Assembly (NCBI GenBank): GCA_018105865.1 | Contig: CM030859.1 | Coordinates: 2,029,501-2,093,500 of the forward strand | Direction: 5' to 3' | Length of the DNA stretch: 64,000 bases | From: Metaphire vulgaris | Lineage: Eukaryota; Annelida; Clitellata; Crassiclitellata; Megascolecidae | Part shown: positions 34,436 to 46,986 of the stretch, piece by piece | Layout of the letters: each line of letters starts with the position of its first letter | Position numbering within the stretch: position 1 is the first letter of the stretch | Program-made: the position numbers and the translations under genes | Notes under the pieces: generated by a model | Seen by the model: only the letters and a program-made list of their open reading frames with translations | What the model was told of the DNA's origin: nothing | Databases searched by the model: none

Positions 34436-35421
34436 GTTATAAATTGTTTAAAAACAGATCAATAATGTCTCGATTCGTGTTGCAACACACGTCTAAAAGC
34501 CGACATAAAAATGCACCAAACGATCGTCTCTCCTCGCGACAGACGCTCGCTCACCCGGTTCCATGGTCTAGTGTTGCTGCAAAACACGGAAAGACGCTGT
34601 AACTCAGTTTCGTAACATTGTGGATCGCGTGACCTTTCGGGAAATCTATACGATCAACTCCGCTTTGTTGCCTGGCTACGACGGCGCGATAACAGAGCGA
34701 ATGCATACATAAGTCAAAGTCGCCTTCTTTCATCAAGAGAATCTCGCGCTCGGTTGTCGCTTGAAAGGAGCACATGCTTCGATATAGAGACAATTGCAAG
34801 TTTGATTTTGTCAGGTGCGACGTTAGCCTCTTACTTAGACTACTGTGCAATTCGAGAAATCGAAGAGAAGGACATTTCTTTGCGTTGACGCTGAAGCTGA
34901 AAATAATTGACAGGTATCTGAGAAAAGTGAATTTCAATTTGTCGATTTGAAATAGCTACTAATGGCTTTACGTAAATTTAAGAGCAAAATATCAGTCGTG
35001 ATAATTTCAGACAATCTGCAAATTGATTATATTTGGCTGTTATTTTCAGTGGCGTGCTTAGGATAGGCATGTGGCAGGCGGCATCTGTAGTTTTATTCCT
35101 AAGTCAACAAAATGTCGCGTGATTTGCCCAACCTGTCGTAAGTAAGCAAGTAAATAAACTCTCGTATCTTAGGTACGCCGCTGTATTTTGAATATATTGA
35201 TAAGCATAAAATTTAGGCCTTGAGACACAAAAAAGGTGCTGAATGGAGAGAGAACAATTTCCGACGCATGTCTTATAAGATTCGCCGACCAGTAGTTTCT
35301 TTTCATTAGACCAGTGGCGTAGCAACATGCTCCTTTCCTCCGACAGATCAATGCATCAACAAATGCAGCTTCTGTTTTTTCCGCCAGTGACTGGGTTTTC
35401 TTCTTAGGAGCTGCACGCGGC

Positions 35422-35558
<137 letters not shown>

Positions 35559-35813
35559 AGGGCTTTTTTGTGACGGTACGCGCCGGTACGGCGTACCGGA
35601 ACCTTTTTCAATGTGTGAAAAAAAATAATTTTCTTGTGACTTTGCAGTTGTGATTTAGCTAAAAACTTTAAATACTTAATAAATGATATGCATCATTATG
35701 CTTCCAAAATCGCTTCTATGTTAAATTCTAGCCACAGACCACATAATCGTAATGGAAAAGTTAGGCAATCCATTGTGAGTACCGGCACCTATTTTTTTAC
35801 AAAAAAGCACTGA

Positions 35814-35985
<172 letters not shown>

Positions 35986-36194
35986 GGCTCATCCCTATAG
36001 TACATGTGCAAAAAGGCATATTTTCAACCCCCTTACCCCCTCCCTTTGTGCACCATTCATACGCAAGTCTCCTAAATCCAACCCTCTCAGTGTGTACGTA
36101 CTATGGACCCTTATTATTATTATTACTATTACTATTACTATTATTATTATTATTATTATTATTTACTACTACTACTACTACTACTACTACTGCT

Positions 36195-36359
36195 CAGTGG
36201 CGGCTCTAGGATTTGGCAAGTGGGGGCCGTTGGGGGGCAATTCTAATTGGGGGCCAACCATTTGTTGTTTAATGTATGTAGCATTAGTATAAGGTCCCAA
36301 CTGGGGCTACTGGGGGCCAGGCTCAATAGGGGGCACGGGCCCCGGTGGAGCCGCCACTG
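36195..36359. mobile_element. hAT-type MITE inside a (CTA)n microsatellite
   Basis: Ends CAGTGGCGGCTCTAGG and GGAGCCGCCACTG, with perfect 8-bp duplication CTACTGCT made from the microsatellite itself. Confidence 0.85.
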
Positions 36360-36365
36360 CTACTG

Positions 36366-36446
<81 letters not shown>

Positions 36447-36519
36447 TTATTATTATTATTATTATTATTACTACTACTACTACTACTACTTCTACTACTA
36501 CTACTACTACTACTATTAC

Positions 36520-36564
<45 letters not shown>

Positions 36565-36566
36565 TT
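36360..36566. repeat. (ACT)n/(ATT)n microsatellite abutting GPCR copy 2
   Basis: About 205 bp of ACT and ATT triplets ending 34 bp before the GPCR ATG, hence probably in its 5' UTR or core promoter. Confidence 0.9.
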
Positions 36567-36599
36567 TTAGATTTTGTGCGATTTGAAGAAGTGTCAGCA

Positions 36600-37304
36600 A
36601 TGTCATTGAACTATTTCCTTAATCTGAACGTACGGTCATCTGACAACGCCACCAGTCCCTTCCACTCCGTTCCCGGCCGGAACGTGACGCCGAACGAAGC
36701 GTGGGTTCAACAGGTGGCCGTACTCAGGTACGTCTACATCCCCATCGGAGTGGTCGGCACGATCGCCAACCTCCTGTGTCTGGCGGTCCTACTGTGTCAC
36801 GCGCCGTTGCGGAGGAAACAGGCCAACTACTTCCTCATCAGTCAGAGCGTCATCGACCTGTTGGCCAGCGTCCTGCTGACGCTCGTCACCACCGTCGTAG
36901 TACTGCCGGACGCGAGCGTACGCGGCCTGCTCACCTGCTACCTGTGGACGTCCCGTTCCGTCTTTCTCGGTCTGTTCCTGGCGTCGCTCTTCAACATCAC
37001 CGCCCTGACCGTCGAGCGCTACGCCAAGACCGTTCATCCGATACGTCACCGCAACTGGGCGACGAAGCGGCGCGTCGTCGGCGTCATCGTCGTCGTCGCC
37101 GTCGTCGGCGTGCTGGCGAAGATGCCGTACTCGATCGGCGGTACGTCGACGAAGCAGGGGCGCTGCGCGCTGCAGGTGTATACGCGAGCGAGACGGTCCT
37201 GGTCGTCGTAACCGTCTACAACTTTCTCGTCGAGTATTTCATCCCGCTGGCGGTCGTGGCGTTCTGCTACGCCCAGATGGCGCGCTCTCTGAAAAGAAAA
37301 ACCC

Positions 37305-37335
<31 letters not shown>

Positions 37336-37369
37336 ATCATCATCCTCGTCCTCCTCCTCCGGTGCCCCA

Positions 37370-37407
<38 letters not shown>

Positions 37408-37729
37408 GGGTTTGGCGCGGGCGAGAAAGAGCATCGTCAAGACCCTCTGGATCGTCGTCCTTCTGTTCGTCGCCTGTACGACCTTCAAGCAGGCGCTGCT
37501 CCTGGCGAAGGTCGTCAGTGGAACGCCCATCGACTACACCGGAGTGTCGTTCAACGTAGCGCAGGTCCTGTCGTTCCTCGTCTGCTGTACGAATCCGTTC
37601 GTCTATCTGGCGCACTACGAGGAATTCCAGAAGGGGATTCGGGCGATGGTCGTCTGCCGGAGATCGAACGTCGTCCATCCGTCGAAGACGGGAGAGAACA
37701 CGTTGCGGACGGAGAGAACCAGCATGTGA
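36600..37729 (+). CDS. Rhodopsin-class orphan GPCR, copy 2 (one-base frame break)
   Basis: Tandem paralogue of the receptor at 32413, same strand and intron-less. From the ATG at 36600: glycosylation sites N16 and N28, TM1 ending in HAPLRRKQANYF (HAPLRRKPANYF in copy 1), TM3 with ITALTVERYAKTVHP, and TM4. The frame then breaks near 37186 between CALQVY and ASETVL, consistent with one missing base. It continues through TM5, a third loop with 18 consecutive Ser and 10 consecutive Ala codons, TM6 (VACTTFKQ, again without CWxP), and TM7 NPFVY with HYEEF. It ends TERTSM at 37729. The Ser/Ala tracts are microsatellite-coded (TCC/TCA and GCC) and absent from copy 1. Ligand unknown. Confidence 0.85.
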
Positions 37730-39018
37730 CCGCCAAGGATCGACCGCCCCCCCCCCAAGTTCCAATGTTCCCTCTAATTTTTTTCTTGTGTGCGCGGAAA
37801 AGTAGTGCCTGAGCAGCTGAATTTTTCACGTATATGTCACCCAAGACAACAGTGGAATCAGTGTTATTTTAAACTCAAAATCACAGCGCAGCCGCGCAGT
37901 TTAGAGGGAACATTGCCCCCCCCCCTAACCCCTCAAAAAGTTCGAAGACGCGACCGCCTTCACGGATTTAAAAATTTAGATTTTAATCATCCGTTTCTCA
38001 CATTGGAGATCCAAAATGTTTGGGTAGGAATATAGTCCGACCCCTTCCCAGCACAGACGTAGACTTCTTTTAGGCTGCTGGACTCGAGCCCCCACTTTTT
38101 GAGAGGCTATAGGCTAGGTTAGGGAAGAGGAAATGTATAGGGTCAGGGCCTCAGATTTTCATCAGAGTTTGCACCTATGAACCCCCAGTGCATTTTTCAA
38201 AATTCGAGCCGTCGAACGCAAATCCCGATGGTGTACCCTTTCCCCTAATTAGGAAGAGAATTTTTATCACGATCGATCTGGTGGTGGTCACTGGTCAGAC
38301 ACATTTGCGATTGACAGAAGCAGAAAAATATTTTACAAACTCTTTAACATCCATTGACAGAAAGGGCTTGGACCGTGGTCTAATGGGGTTTTTAGTTGAT
38401 CGAAGATCTCCCCGGAGTAGGGTCAAGGTAAGGTTAGGCCTTTAAATCTACGGAAGAAATGATGCATGCAAAGTAGAGTAAATAATGTATGAAAAGTAGT
38501 GTAAATAAAATATAAAAGTATAGAGTAAATAATGTATAAAAGTAGAGTAAACATTGTATACAAGTAGAGTAGCCTAAATAATGTATAAAAGTAGAGTAAA
38601 TATAATGTATAAAAAGCAGAGCAAATAATGTATAAAAAGTAGTGTAAATAAAATATAAAAGTATAGAGTAAATAATGTATACAAGTAGAGTAAACAATGC
38701 ATACGAGTAAATAATGTATAAAATTAGAGTAAATAATGTATAAAATTAGAGTAAATAATGTATAAAATTAGAGTAAATAATGTATAAAAGTAGTGTAAAT
38801 GCTTTTTATTGTATGAAAAATGACCTTGAACTTTAGAATAACGAAACTGTCGATAAGCTATGAACTATTTGCTGGATTTCACTTTCATTCATCGTCGTCA
38901 TAGAAACGATGTTTTTCACGGTTGAATACACACGCAGCATTTGATAAGTACGCTTATTTCCATGTCGCTGGTTCAACGAAGAAGACCCATGATTATCGAA
39001 CTGTAAGAGATAATTGTG
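37730..39018. other. Intergenic stretch with a minisatellite
   Basis: No gene seen. It holds the 22-bp minisatellite at 38469-38800 and an earlier, diverged copy of the sequence at 39260-39470. Confidence 0.5.
38469..38800. repeat. Minisatellite, unit about 20-24 bp
   Basis: Variants of GTAGAGTAAATAATGTATAA recur about 14 times with small length changes. Confidence 0.85.
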
Positions 39019-39530
39019 TTTGCCGACGTAATGCAATTTACCCTGGAGCTGTATAATTTAACACAGACCCGAGTAAGTGGGTCCGGACAGGTGATCGTGG
39101 TGATCGCAAACAGTGTGAAACAAAACAAGACGATAAAAAGGTAGAAAAAGTGAGTAAATATGAGGAATTAATCGAAACAATCTGTATGTGGTTAGACTTT
39201 TTATTTCAAGACAACAATAAATCTGAAGAATAATGTATCTGCATTGAACTATTTACATTTTGAACAAATATATCGTCGTCATAGAAAACCGACGGTTGAA
39301 TATAGCATTTGTTAATTATTTCCATGTTATGGTTCAATAAAGATGCAATCATTATCGTAACTAGAAAGATGTTTGGGTAAGGCAATTTACCCTGGAGCTG
39401 TATAATTTAACACGGACCTGAGTGACATCAGGTGATTCAGTTGCAAACGAGGTACAAGTAGACGATAAAGACAGGTAGAAAAATTGAGGAAAATTTGAAG
39501 GAAAAGAGAATTATAGGAATGATTTCAGGC

Positions 39531-39737
39531 AGTGTTTAATCTAGACTCCTGGACTCCATTTAATAAACATGTTGAAAAAGCCGGGGACCAAACTGACTCT
39601 TAAAGCAATAGTTAATTCTTATAAGGGGCCGCTGTAAGTCCATGTAGTATTCCTAGAAAAAAGTTTCACTGGGGACATTTGAAATTTCCGGGCAGGAAGG
39701 GCAATTTTCTGAAAATTTGCCTAGAATTAAACAATGA
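39531..39737. mobile_element. hAT-type MITE, CAGTGTTTAATCTAG family, unit 1 only
   Basis: Ends CAGTGTTTAATCTAGACTCC and CCTAGAATTAAACAATG, with perfect 8-bp duplication ATTTCAGG. Unit 2 at 48584-48591 has a single ATTTCAGG with no insert. Part of the interior (39566-39625) resembles unit 2 sequence at 48355-48425 rather than the family. Confidence 0.9.
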
Positions 39738-40103
39738 TTTCAGGTTTCAAGCAAGGACGTCATTTGGGGGAATGGGTGGGCAGGAGCCTTTGCCCTTCCC
39801 TGATTTTATGACAAATTCTGAGAAAGGTGGTAGAAATAATCACACAAATCATGTTATTATCAAGATATAATAAATGTTATTACAACAGAAATTGTGTTCT
39901 CGATAATAATTATTGCTTTAATAGTCACAATCACTGGTATGTACTGTGTAGTATCGTATGTAGTATGTACTATGGACAAAACCAATTTGCATACTGTACA
40001 GGTATTTTTAAAAATATTGCCTGCCTTGCAGTCGAAATTTTTGCTCCCGGAAAACAAAACCAATGATGTACCTGGTTTCAAGGCTACCAAAAGACATAAA
40101 AGT

Positions 40104-40290
40104 CAGGGGCGTAGCGACGGGGGGGGGGGGTATGTCGGTATATATACCCCCCCAAAATCAGTCTACCTTAAAGTTTTTTAATGTGATTTATATGTGGTTA
40201 TATGTAGTTTATATGGTTTATACAGTAGTTAAGATTTATACCCTTCAAACATTTATACCCTCCCAAATCAAATTCCTGGCTACGCCCCTG
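40104..40290. mobile_element. hAT-type MITE, CAGGGGCGTAGC family (unit 1 copy)
   Basis: Ends CAGGGGCGTAGCG and GCTACGCCCCTG; flanks ATAAAAGT and ATAAGAGT. The same insertion is at 48946-49123 in unit 2, so it predates the duplication. Confidence 0.85.
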
Positions 40291-40702
40291 ATAAGAGTTA
40301 TGTAAAATTTTGCTAGAGATATTCTTCTTAATGAGATTCCATTAAAAATTTCATTAATTCAAAGCCAGAGTCAAAAATATTTAAAAGTAACTCTTGGTAA
40401 ATCTCTTTGATTAATCGTCTATTCACCGCCTTTGATGATTTTAATCAAGTATAGTCACCTGGTAATATTATTGTACTCTACCAATGCCAGTAGTAGAACA
40501 AATAGATTGCGCCATATAAACTGCCCTAATTATGGCTACACCAGGTGTCACTAGCATTCTCAAACCCCATCACCAGGTAAGCGCCTTTATTAAGGTAGTC
40601 TGACAAGCACTTCTTAAACATTCTTGTTCCGAAAGCCAAATATAGGCCTACTCCAATACGAATGAAATTTATACTGTTATAAAACATGGGTCGACTTCAA
40701 AC

Positions 40703-41683
40703 CAGAGATGGACATGGGTCCATTTTTTAGAACCCAACCCAACCCGACCCATCAAATCTCCAACCCAATCCAACCCAACCCATGCCGGTAATTGCAAGTA
40801 TTCACCCAACCCAACCCAACCAAGCTTCAAGTAAACAAATTCAGCAAATTTATTGATAAGCAACAATTTGTCAATTACTGCATAAAATCATTTTAAAAAT
40901 TACCTCTCGTGTGTCGCTGTAGGCCTATATATTCCGCCATTATAATAATTATCAGTGACGTGCAATGGAAGGTTGACGTCCGATTTATGATTTGTACTTA
41001 TACTCTCTAAAATTCAGCTTCAAATGTTGAAAGACTAACGAATAAGGAAACCTAGAGCCATTATAGCATTTGCTTAGCAAGTTTGCACGACGTATAGCTC
41101 ATAAATGTTATCGGAGGCAATAAGGGGATTAAGATGATTTTACAGGGGATGGTTCAAAGAAAGGGACTATATAACCTTCATTCATCAATTTCGATTCTTG
41201 ATTCCAATGCTTTGAATTATTTACTCCCACCGCTCTTATGCAAATATCTCGTGGCTGCGGATAAACATCTACCTATAGGCATATGACGCTGCACAATATC
41301 GAGAACACAGCGGCCACAACGGCTAGGAGGGTTTTATGTATCAAAGGAGATATGACTTTAATGCTTTATTATATAGGAACAACTGTGTTTAGATCAATAG
41401 AACCAGGGGCTCAAGACAGTCCTGAATATAACCACTCCCACCCCCAATCGCTTAACTAAGAGCCGTCGTAAGCCAGTATTGCCAGCGACAGTTCGGCAGT
41501 AATTTGTTACGTGAAAATGCAGAAAACGATAACCATTTTTTTAAACCAATGTATGGTGTGTGCACTGTGCCAAGTGCAAATCAGCGCTTTGCAACCCAAC
41601 CCAACCCACCACTACTGCCTAAATTAATGACCCAACCCAATCCAACCCAACCCATGGGTTAACCCAACCCATGTCCATCTCTG
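40703..41683. mobile_element. hAT-type non-autonomous element, 981 bp, unit 1 only
   Basis: Ends CAGAGATGGACATGGGT and ACCCATGTCCATCTCTG are perfect inverted repeats, with perfect 8-bp duplication CTTCAAAC. Unit 2 (about 49525) lacks it. It is the longest member of the family here and has no transposase frame. Confidence 0.9.
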
Positions 41684-41737
41684 CTTCAAACTTCAAAGCA
41701 CTGATTGGTGAAATAAACGGGTGTATTACTTACTTAG

Positions 41738-41930
41738 CAGTGTTCATTCTAGCCACCTTGACATTGAGGAGATTTTGAAATGTTTGGAGGGGGACAAGGT
41801 CTGAGTCTCCACACTTTTTTATGGGGGGGGGAGGAATTTCCACCCCCAGCCAACATATAAAAATTGTTTGGGGGATTTTAAAAATGGGAAGGGGAAGAAA
41901 TTCCCCAGAGAAGGCCTAGAATAAACACTG
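41738..41930. mobile_element. hAT-type MITE, CAGTGTTCATTCTAGCC family (unit 1 copy)
   Basis: Ends CAGTGTTCATTCTAGCC and GGCCTAGAATAAACACTG, flanked by CTTACTTA-type repeats. Shared with unit 2 at 49576-49765. A further copy is at 60410-60552. Confidence 0.8.
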
Positions 41931-41942
41931 CTTACTTAGCAT

Positions 41943-42057
41943 GATTTAAAGTGGCTTAGAAGGCATTACTGCCTGTGTGAAAGCCACTAGGGGCACTAAC
42001 GGGGCTTGAACCCGCTCCGTCAGCCTGACGCTTCAGCATGTAGCACACTCTGCCCAT
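41943..42057 (-). mobile_element. tRNA-derived SINE (unit 1 copy)
   Basis: On the minus strand the head reads GGGCAGAGTG and later GCGGGTTCAAGCCCC (box B). The tail reads CACACAGGCAGTAA then GCCACTTTAAA, matching the 3' tail of the LINE at 54160. The same copy is at 49779-49892. Confidence 0.55.
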
Positions 42058-42402
42058 CTTCCGTATTCTGTATTCTATTGGAATTCCGCTGCGCTGATGA
42101 ATTTCGAAATATTGCCAAGCAGTTCATGCATGTTGAAAAATCTAATAACTTGACTTTTTCTTTTAATTGCAACGGCCTTCTGGAATCTGCAAAGCAGTAG
42201 CGTGAGTATTTGGTGCCCGGAGCAAGGTATGTGGAACTTAACCTAAATCATCATAGTCACTGGACTTCTATTGCGCCATTTCAATATTTTTCTCGACATC
42301 GATCGATGGTCACTCATTGATTTGAAACGTAGCCTCCAATGCAGAACTCCACAAGACTACACTGTAGATGAATCGAATGTCAGTCCCAGACGATCGTCGT
42401 CG

Positions 42403-42475
42403 GTTCCCGTAGTGTAGTGGTTATCACGTTCGCCTAACACGCGAAAGGTCCCCAGTTCGAGCCTGGGCGGGAACA
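42403..42475 (+). tRNA. tRNA-Val (anticodon AAC), unit 1
   Basis: Complete 73-base cloverleaf: acceptor GTTCCCG with CGGGAAC and discriminator A, box A TAGTGTAGTGG, anticodon stem-loop TTCGCCTAACACGCGAA, box B AGTTCGAGCCT. No intron. It should read GUN valine codons with inosine at the first anticodon base. A truncated tRNA-Gly follows 13 bp downstream. Lack of a nearby T run makes termination unclear beyond GATTTTT. Confidence 0.93.
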
Positions 42476-42488
42476 GATTTTTGTCTTA

Positions 42489-42648
<160 letters not shown>

Positions 42649-43687
42649 TGTATTGTATTTATAAACTTACGGTAATTTCTGTTTGTCAGCAATTATAGTC
42701 TGTCAGTCGTTAGGTGACATTACCAACCGGGTTTGCATTGAGCATTGTAATTCATTACCTGTCTTGGGTGCCACTTGAAGGGTGGTCAAAACTGTGATCT
42801 TTCTCAACTTAGAACAAACTGAGAAAACTGACTTTGAGAGGCACGTGATCATAGACCAGTTCGCATCAGTAAAAGCAAGAAAAGTGCATCTGTAGTTTTA
42901 ATCTTTTGCGTCAATAAAACGTCACGATTTGTTAATCAAATATTTGTTAACCCGCAAGTTTAATTTTCTGACTCGATCTGGCACGGGCGCCAAATATTCT
43001 AGGTATCCATTGAGTCTAAGAAAGTTATATTAGGAAGCAGGTAGTCCAGCGAAGCATAAACGACTCACAACAAGCAAAATGAGTTGAGTTTGTCAGGGAC
43101 TCAGGGTTATGCTGGAGTCCGTTGGAGCTCTATAATTAATCAATGCTGTAGGTTTTCACCGAATATATTTAATCAATTGGGCTTAATAATAATAGTCATA
43201 TTTGGGTTTCTATATATAAACAAACACATTGATAGAAGTTTCAACTGTATTATTGGCATACACGATATAACAATGCTTAAAGGCTAAACACTATGATAAT
43301 TATTATAAACTTAAAGTACTGTAACGTCCCAATCACTATGACCCTTTGGATTAAATGGCCCTGCATGAATGTCCCCCACCTTTGGCTTTGTCTACTTCAT
43401 ACTAAGATTAAGCGCCTAGGAATAGGAGCATAACAGAACAGTATCTATGGTCACTAGATGATCTATGCCCACCAGCAAGAAATCTGCTTCTGCCATTGGC
43501 GTCTATTAATAGACGACAATGGTTTCTATGGTTTCTGCCCAACAGTGGGCGGAGCATCCGGACTTTTTTGGTAAACACTGGATACCCCTATAAGGAACTA
43601 CTGCGGTACTGCTTTTGAAAGCGTTATAGAATCTACGAGATTTTGCTTATTTATTCACCTACAAATTGTATATTATGTGCTGCGCTA

Positions 43688-43985
43688 GAATGACAGTACC
43701 ACAAGGATCTGTTCTTGGACCTGTTTTGTTCAGCCCCTACACTACCCCACTTTCATCCTTAATTAATTAACTCTCTCAATTTTAATCATCAATTCTATGC
43801 GGACGACGCTAATTAATTATTTCTTTCCTTTACGGAAGTTTACGCCGTCTTCCTTTAGAACATCAGTCACTGAATTAGAATCAGCATTTTCGTTAATCTC
43901 ATCATGGATGTCAGCTAATCTCCTGGCTCTCAACCGTTCCAGAACAGAATTTCTTTTAATTGGACTGCCACAACAACTTTAATCG
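43688..43985 (+). pseudogene. L2-like LINE reverse transcriptase fragment (unit 1)
   Basis: Reads [12 protein letters not shown], then a broken YADDA region, then ELESAFSLISSWMSANLLAL and GLPQQL. This is the palm region of the RT found more fully at 61.8-62.9 kb. It is interrupted by indels. Confidence 0.75.
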
Positions 43986-44084
43986 GAGTGTATTGCGAAG
44001 CTTTCCTTACCAGAATTCCGAGACAAAGAGACGAGGAAAAATATATAGCATAATACATGAAAGTCTTAGGCTAATTGGCATTGT

Positions 44085-44235
<151 letters not shown>

Positions 44236-44264
44236 CACTAATGTTCCATAAACGGCAGAACTCC

Positions 44265-44527
44265 TTATTCTGCTCGGATCTTCATTTCCGTTGCCTTCAA
44301 TGAGTAGTTTCTTCCGTGCCATGGTATCCACTCGATTCCTTCATACTGACACTCTGAGCACGTGGACGTATACTTCCCGCGATAGTAGAGTCCGTTCAGA
44401 TTGGAATCAGCGCATGCTTCGTACCACCAACCTCCGCGACGCTCCACGGCGCAATTTACCTTAGCTGAGTCGTGATCGGAATCTTTTGTGCTAAACTGTT
44501 GGTTGTTATGGCGCCTAAGACCGTCCC
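44265..44527 (-). CDS. Fibrinogen-related protein, terminal exon, cassette 1
   Basis: The 263-bp exon follows acceptor TTTATTTCAG and ends with TAA at 44265. It carries the C-terminal part of a fibrinogen domain: FSTKDSDHDSA (calcium site), NCAVERRGGWWYEAC, SNLNGLYYRG and IEWIPWHGRNYSLKATEMKI. It enters in phase 1, matching the exon at 46106. It is the unit 1 counterpart of 52306-52568, with a few replacements (for example Ala for Thr after the YEAC cysteine). Confidence 0.9.
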
Positions 44528-46105
44528 CTGAAATAAATAGATAATGAACAACGGATGCCAATGGAAGAGCATATACTCAGTGTTGCGCGGTAACGAAGTA
44601 AAAGTAACGCGTTACATTGGTACAATTCTGAGTACTTCAACTGTAACGAAGTACACAACTTACCCAGTACTTTTTACTTGTAACGAAGTAAGTTTTTATT
44701 CAAATATTAGTACTTTTACTTCGTTACATTGTCTTTCAAAGTTTCGTTACAATAAATTTATCATCGCCAAATTTCGATACATTTACTGGAGTATCTGTTT
44801 AATTCTTCACAACTTCCCGTGTTTAGTCGTACAGGGTTGACAATGACCAACAAACACTTAAAACGCATGATTATAGATTGTTTAAAACTTGATCTTTCTT
44901 AGATTACATGCAATCACAGAGCCGCAGTTATATCGGCGCCATCTTAATATAAATTCTGCGCCCTAAATTCCGGTGATGGCCTTTTTGCTTACCCGAGTTT
45001 CACGGCAACGTACAACATACAAATTTTTAAAGTGACAGTCTGAAAACCGGCGATGACCTTTTTTACTTATCAACAATATTTTCACGCCGGGGAAAGTGGT
45101 ATGAAAAATTAAAGACAGTGTGCAAATTGCGCCTTCGAGGACGGCGCCCTGGGACATTGACCCTGCCCCTAGAGTCACCAGTGAAACCTGCATTTGTGCT
45201 AATGCAGTTAATGGTGTAAATGTACGTGTTGACTGCTGAGGCTTCTGCATGTTGGGTCCGTCCTAGTAATAAAATGTGATTTAGCATGATAATGTGGAGT
45301 TGTTGATGATTCCGTCTGTCAGAACTTTTACTTTTTTAAAAAGTAAGTTTTGAGGAATCTTTTTACTTTTACTTGAGTAACTACTTTTATAGGTACTTTT
45401 TTTTTACTTAATTTAAAAATGACATAATACTTGTACTTTTACTTGAGTACTCAAACTCAGTACTTAATACAACAGTTTTGGGGAATACTGTAGTAAAAAT
45501 AGGCCACTGCTTCTCGAACATTTCACGATGGGTGGGAATTGACTGCTGGCTGGGATGTAGTAGCCATCTCAGTGGGGTTTTATTTGACATTCTGTGTTCC
45601 CACTTCCACATCAAATCGCGCCCTGGGAATTAGCACTCTTAGAGTCACCAGTGTGTTTTGTGTTCTGAGGTATTGGTTGGTGAGATATCTCGAGAAAGTA
45701 ATCCCTTTACGCCCGCCCCCCCCTGAAACCGCTTGGAGGTTCCATAGGGGACCGCAGATCCCAGTTTGAGAACTATTGTTTTAAACAGTTTTAAGCAATC
45801 CTGCACCAGGCTTAAAACCAGTTTTGGGGGAAACTTAAAAACAGATGCTTATGATTTGCTTAATTAATTAGCTTCGCTGTTTTATTTGATTCTGCGTTTC
45901 CTTCATCAAACTGTGAAACTTCTACCAATAAATCACAGGGGCTTCGTTTTATTAATTTACGATGAAGCATATTGAATATCTTCTTCGAGTGCATAAAATC
46001 TTACGTTAGATGTCACACTTTGGTATAAAAGTCAAATTTCTTCAGTCTTCAGAAGAAGCCAGCTTCTTGAAAATGAACTTACGAGTCCAATAATCGTCGA
46101 CTCAC

Positions 46106-46276
46106 CTGCATTTCCAGAATACTCCCCGATTGAGAGTCTGTAGAAGTCGTCAGGTGAACCGAGCATGAATGTCGAATATTCAGCGTAGCGGTGACCCTCG
46201 TCCGCTTCAAAATCCCAAAGATCAACTCGTAGACGGTAACGTCTCATTGATGTCAGAAAACATATAAATATGCTGC
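46106..46276 (-). CDS. Fibrinogen-related protein, middle exon, cassette 1
   Basis: 171-bp exon, acceptor TTGTTCAG, donor GCAG|GTGAGT. It encodes MRRYRLRVDLWDFEADEG, then AEYSTFMLGSPDDFYRLSIG and EYSGNAG, the central fibrinogen fold. Phases are 1 in and 1 out. It differs from the unit 2 copy by about five residues (S/N, D/E, T/P, G/S, S/Q) against two silent changes. Confidence 0.9.
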
Positions 46277-46345
46277 CTGAACAATTAAATAAAGGGTTCG
46301 TAGTTACGCATTGCTAAATACACATTATGGCGATTATGGCATAAG

Positions 46346-46526
46346 CAGGGATATTTTTACACCCACCTAACACCCCAAAAAAAAACAATTTGAGGTCGAC
46401 CCTCCCCCCAATTTAGTAATGTGACAATGGCATGCATACAAAATGCACACTAATTAACTCCGGACACCCCCCCCCCCAATTTGAGGTCGACACCCCCTTA
46501 AATTCACAATCCTAGAAATATCCCTG
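46346..46526. mobile_element. hAT-type MITE, CAGGGATATTTTTACACC family (unit 1 copy)
   Basis: Ends CAGGGATATTTTTACACC and TAGAAATATCCCTG, with perfect 8-bp duplication GGCATAAG. It lies in the intron upstream of the middle exon and is shared with 53647-53821. Confidence 0.85.
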
Positions 46527-46986
46527 GGCATAAGAGTTTTTGACAGCTGTGTTTAGTTTTATATTCTGCCATGTATTTCTTACGCTCCTTGTCCGAACCT
46601 TAGGTTATCAAAATCAAACCACACTTTCTAAGTAAATGAGCGACTATTATAATCATAAGACATCATTGTACTAGCTACAGGGAAGCACAGGGGTCGGACC
46701 CCCTACGTTTGGGATTTTTGGTTGGGATGGGTCTTGGCATTTGTGCAAAACCACTGAGCAATTCGTAGGGGGGGGAAAGCTACATGGGAAAAGACATTTT
46801 TTCACTGAGCGTTTTTCAAATTGTGGAAAAAATGTTTTCATACGATAATTGACACGGCCTAGCAAGACATGCAGGCAGATGTTGGCATGAAGTCTTACTG
46901 ATATTAATCGCAAATTCTAACTATATTGACTTTAGCCGTAAAATTCACAGCAAGGCAACGGGGACTTTCATTTGGCGGGGTTTTAC

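Noticed and set aside
36701..37211. Alternative frames across GPCR 2 as separate Arg-rich proteins
   Set aside because: Shadows of the receptor. The true frame switches once near 37186.
38469..38800. CRISPR-like array
   Set aside because: The context is eukaryotic and the units abut without unique spacers; it is a minisatellite.
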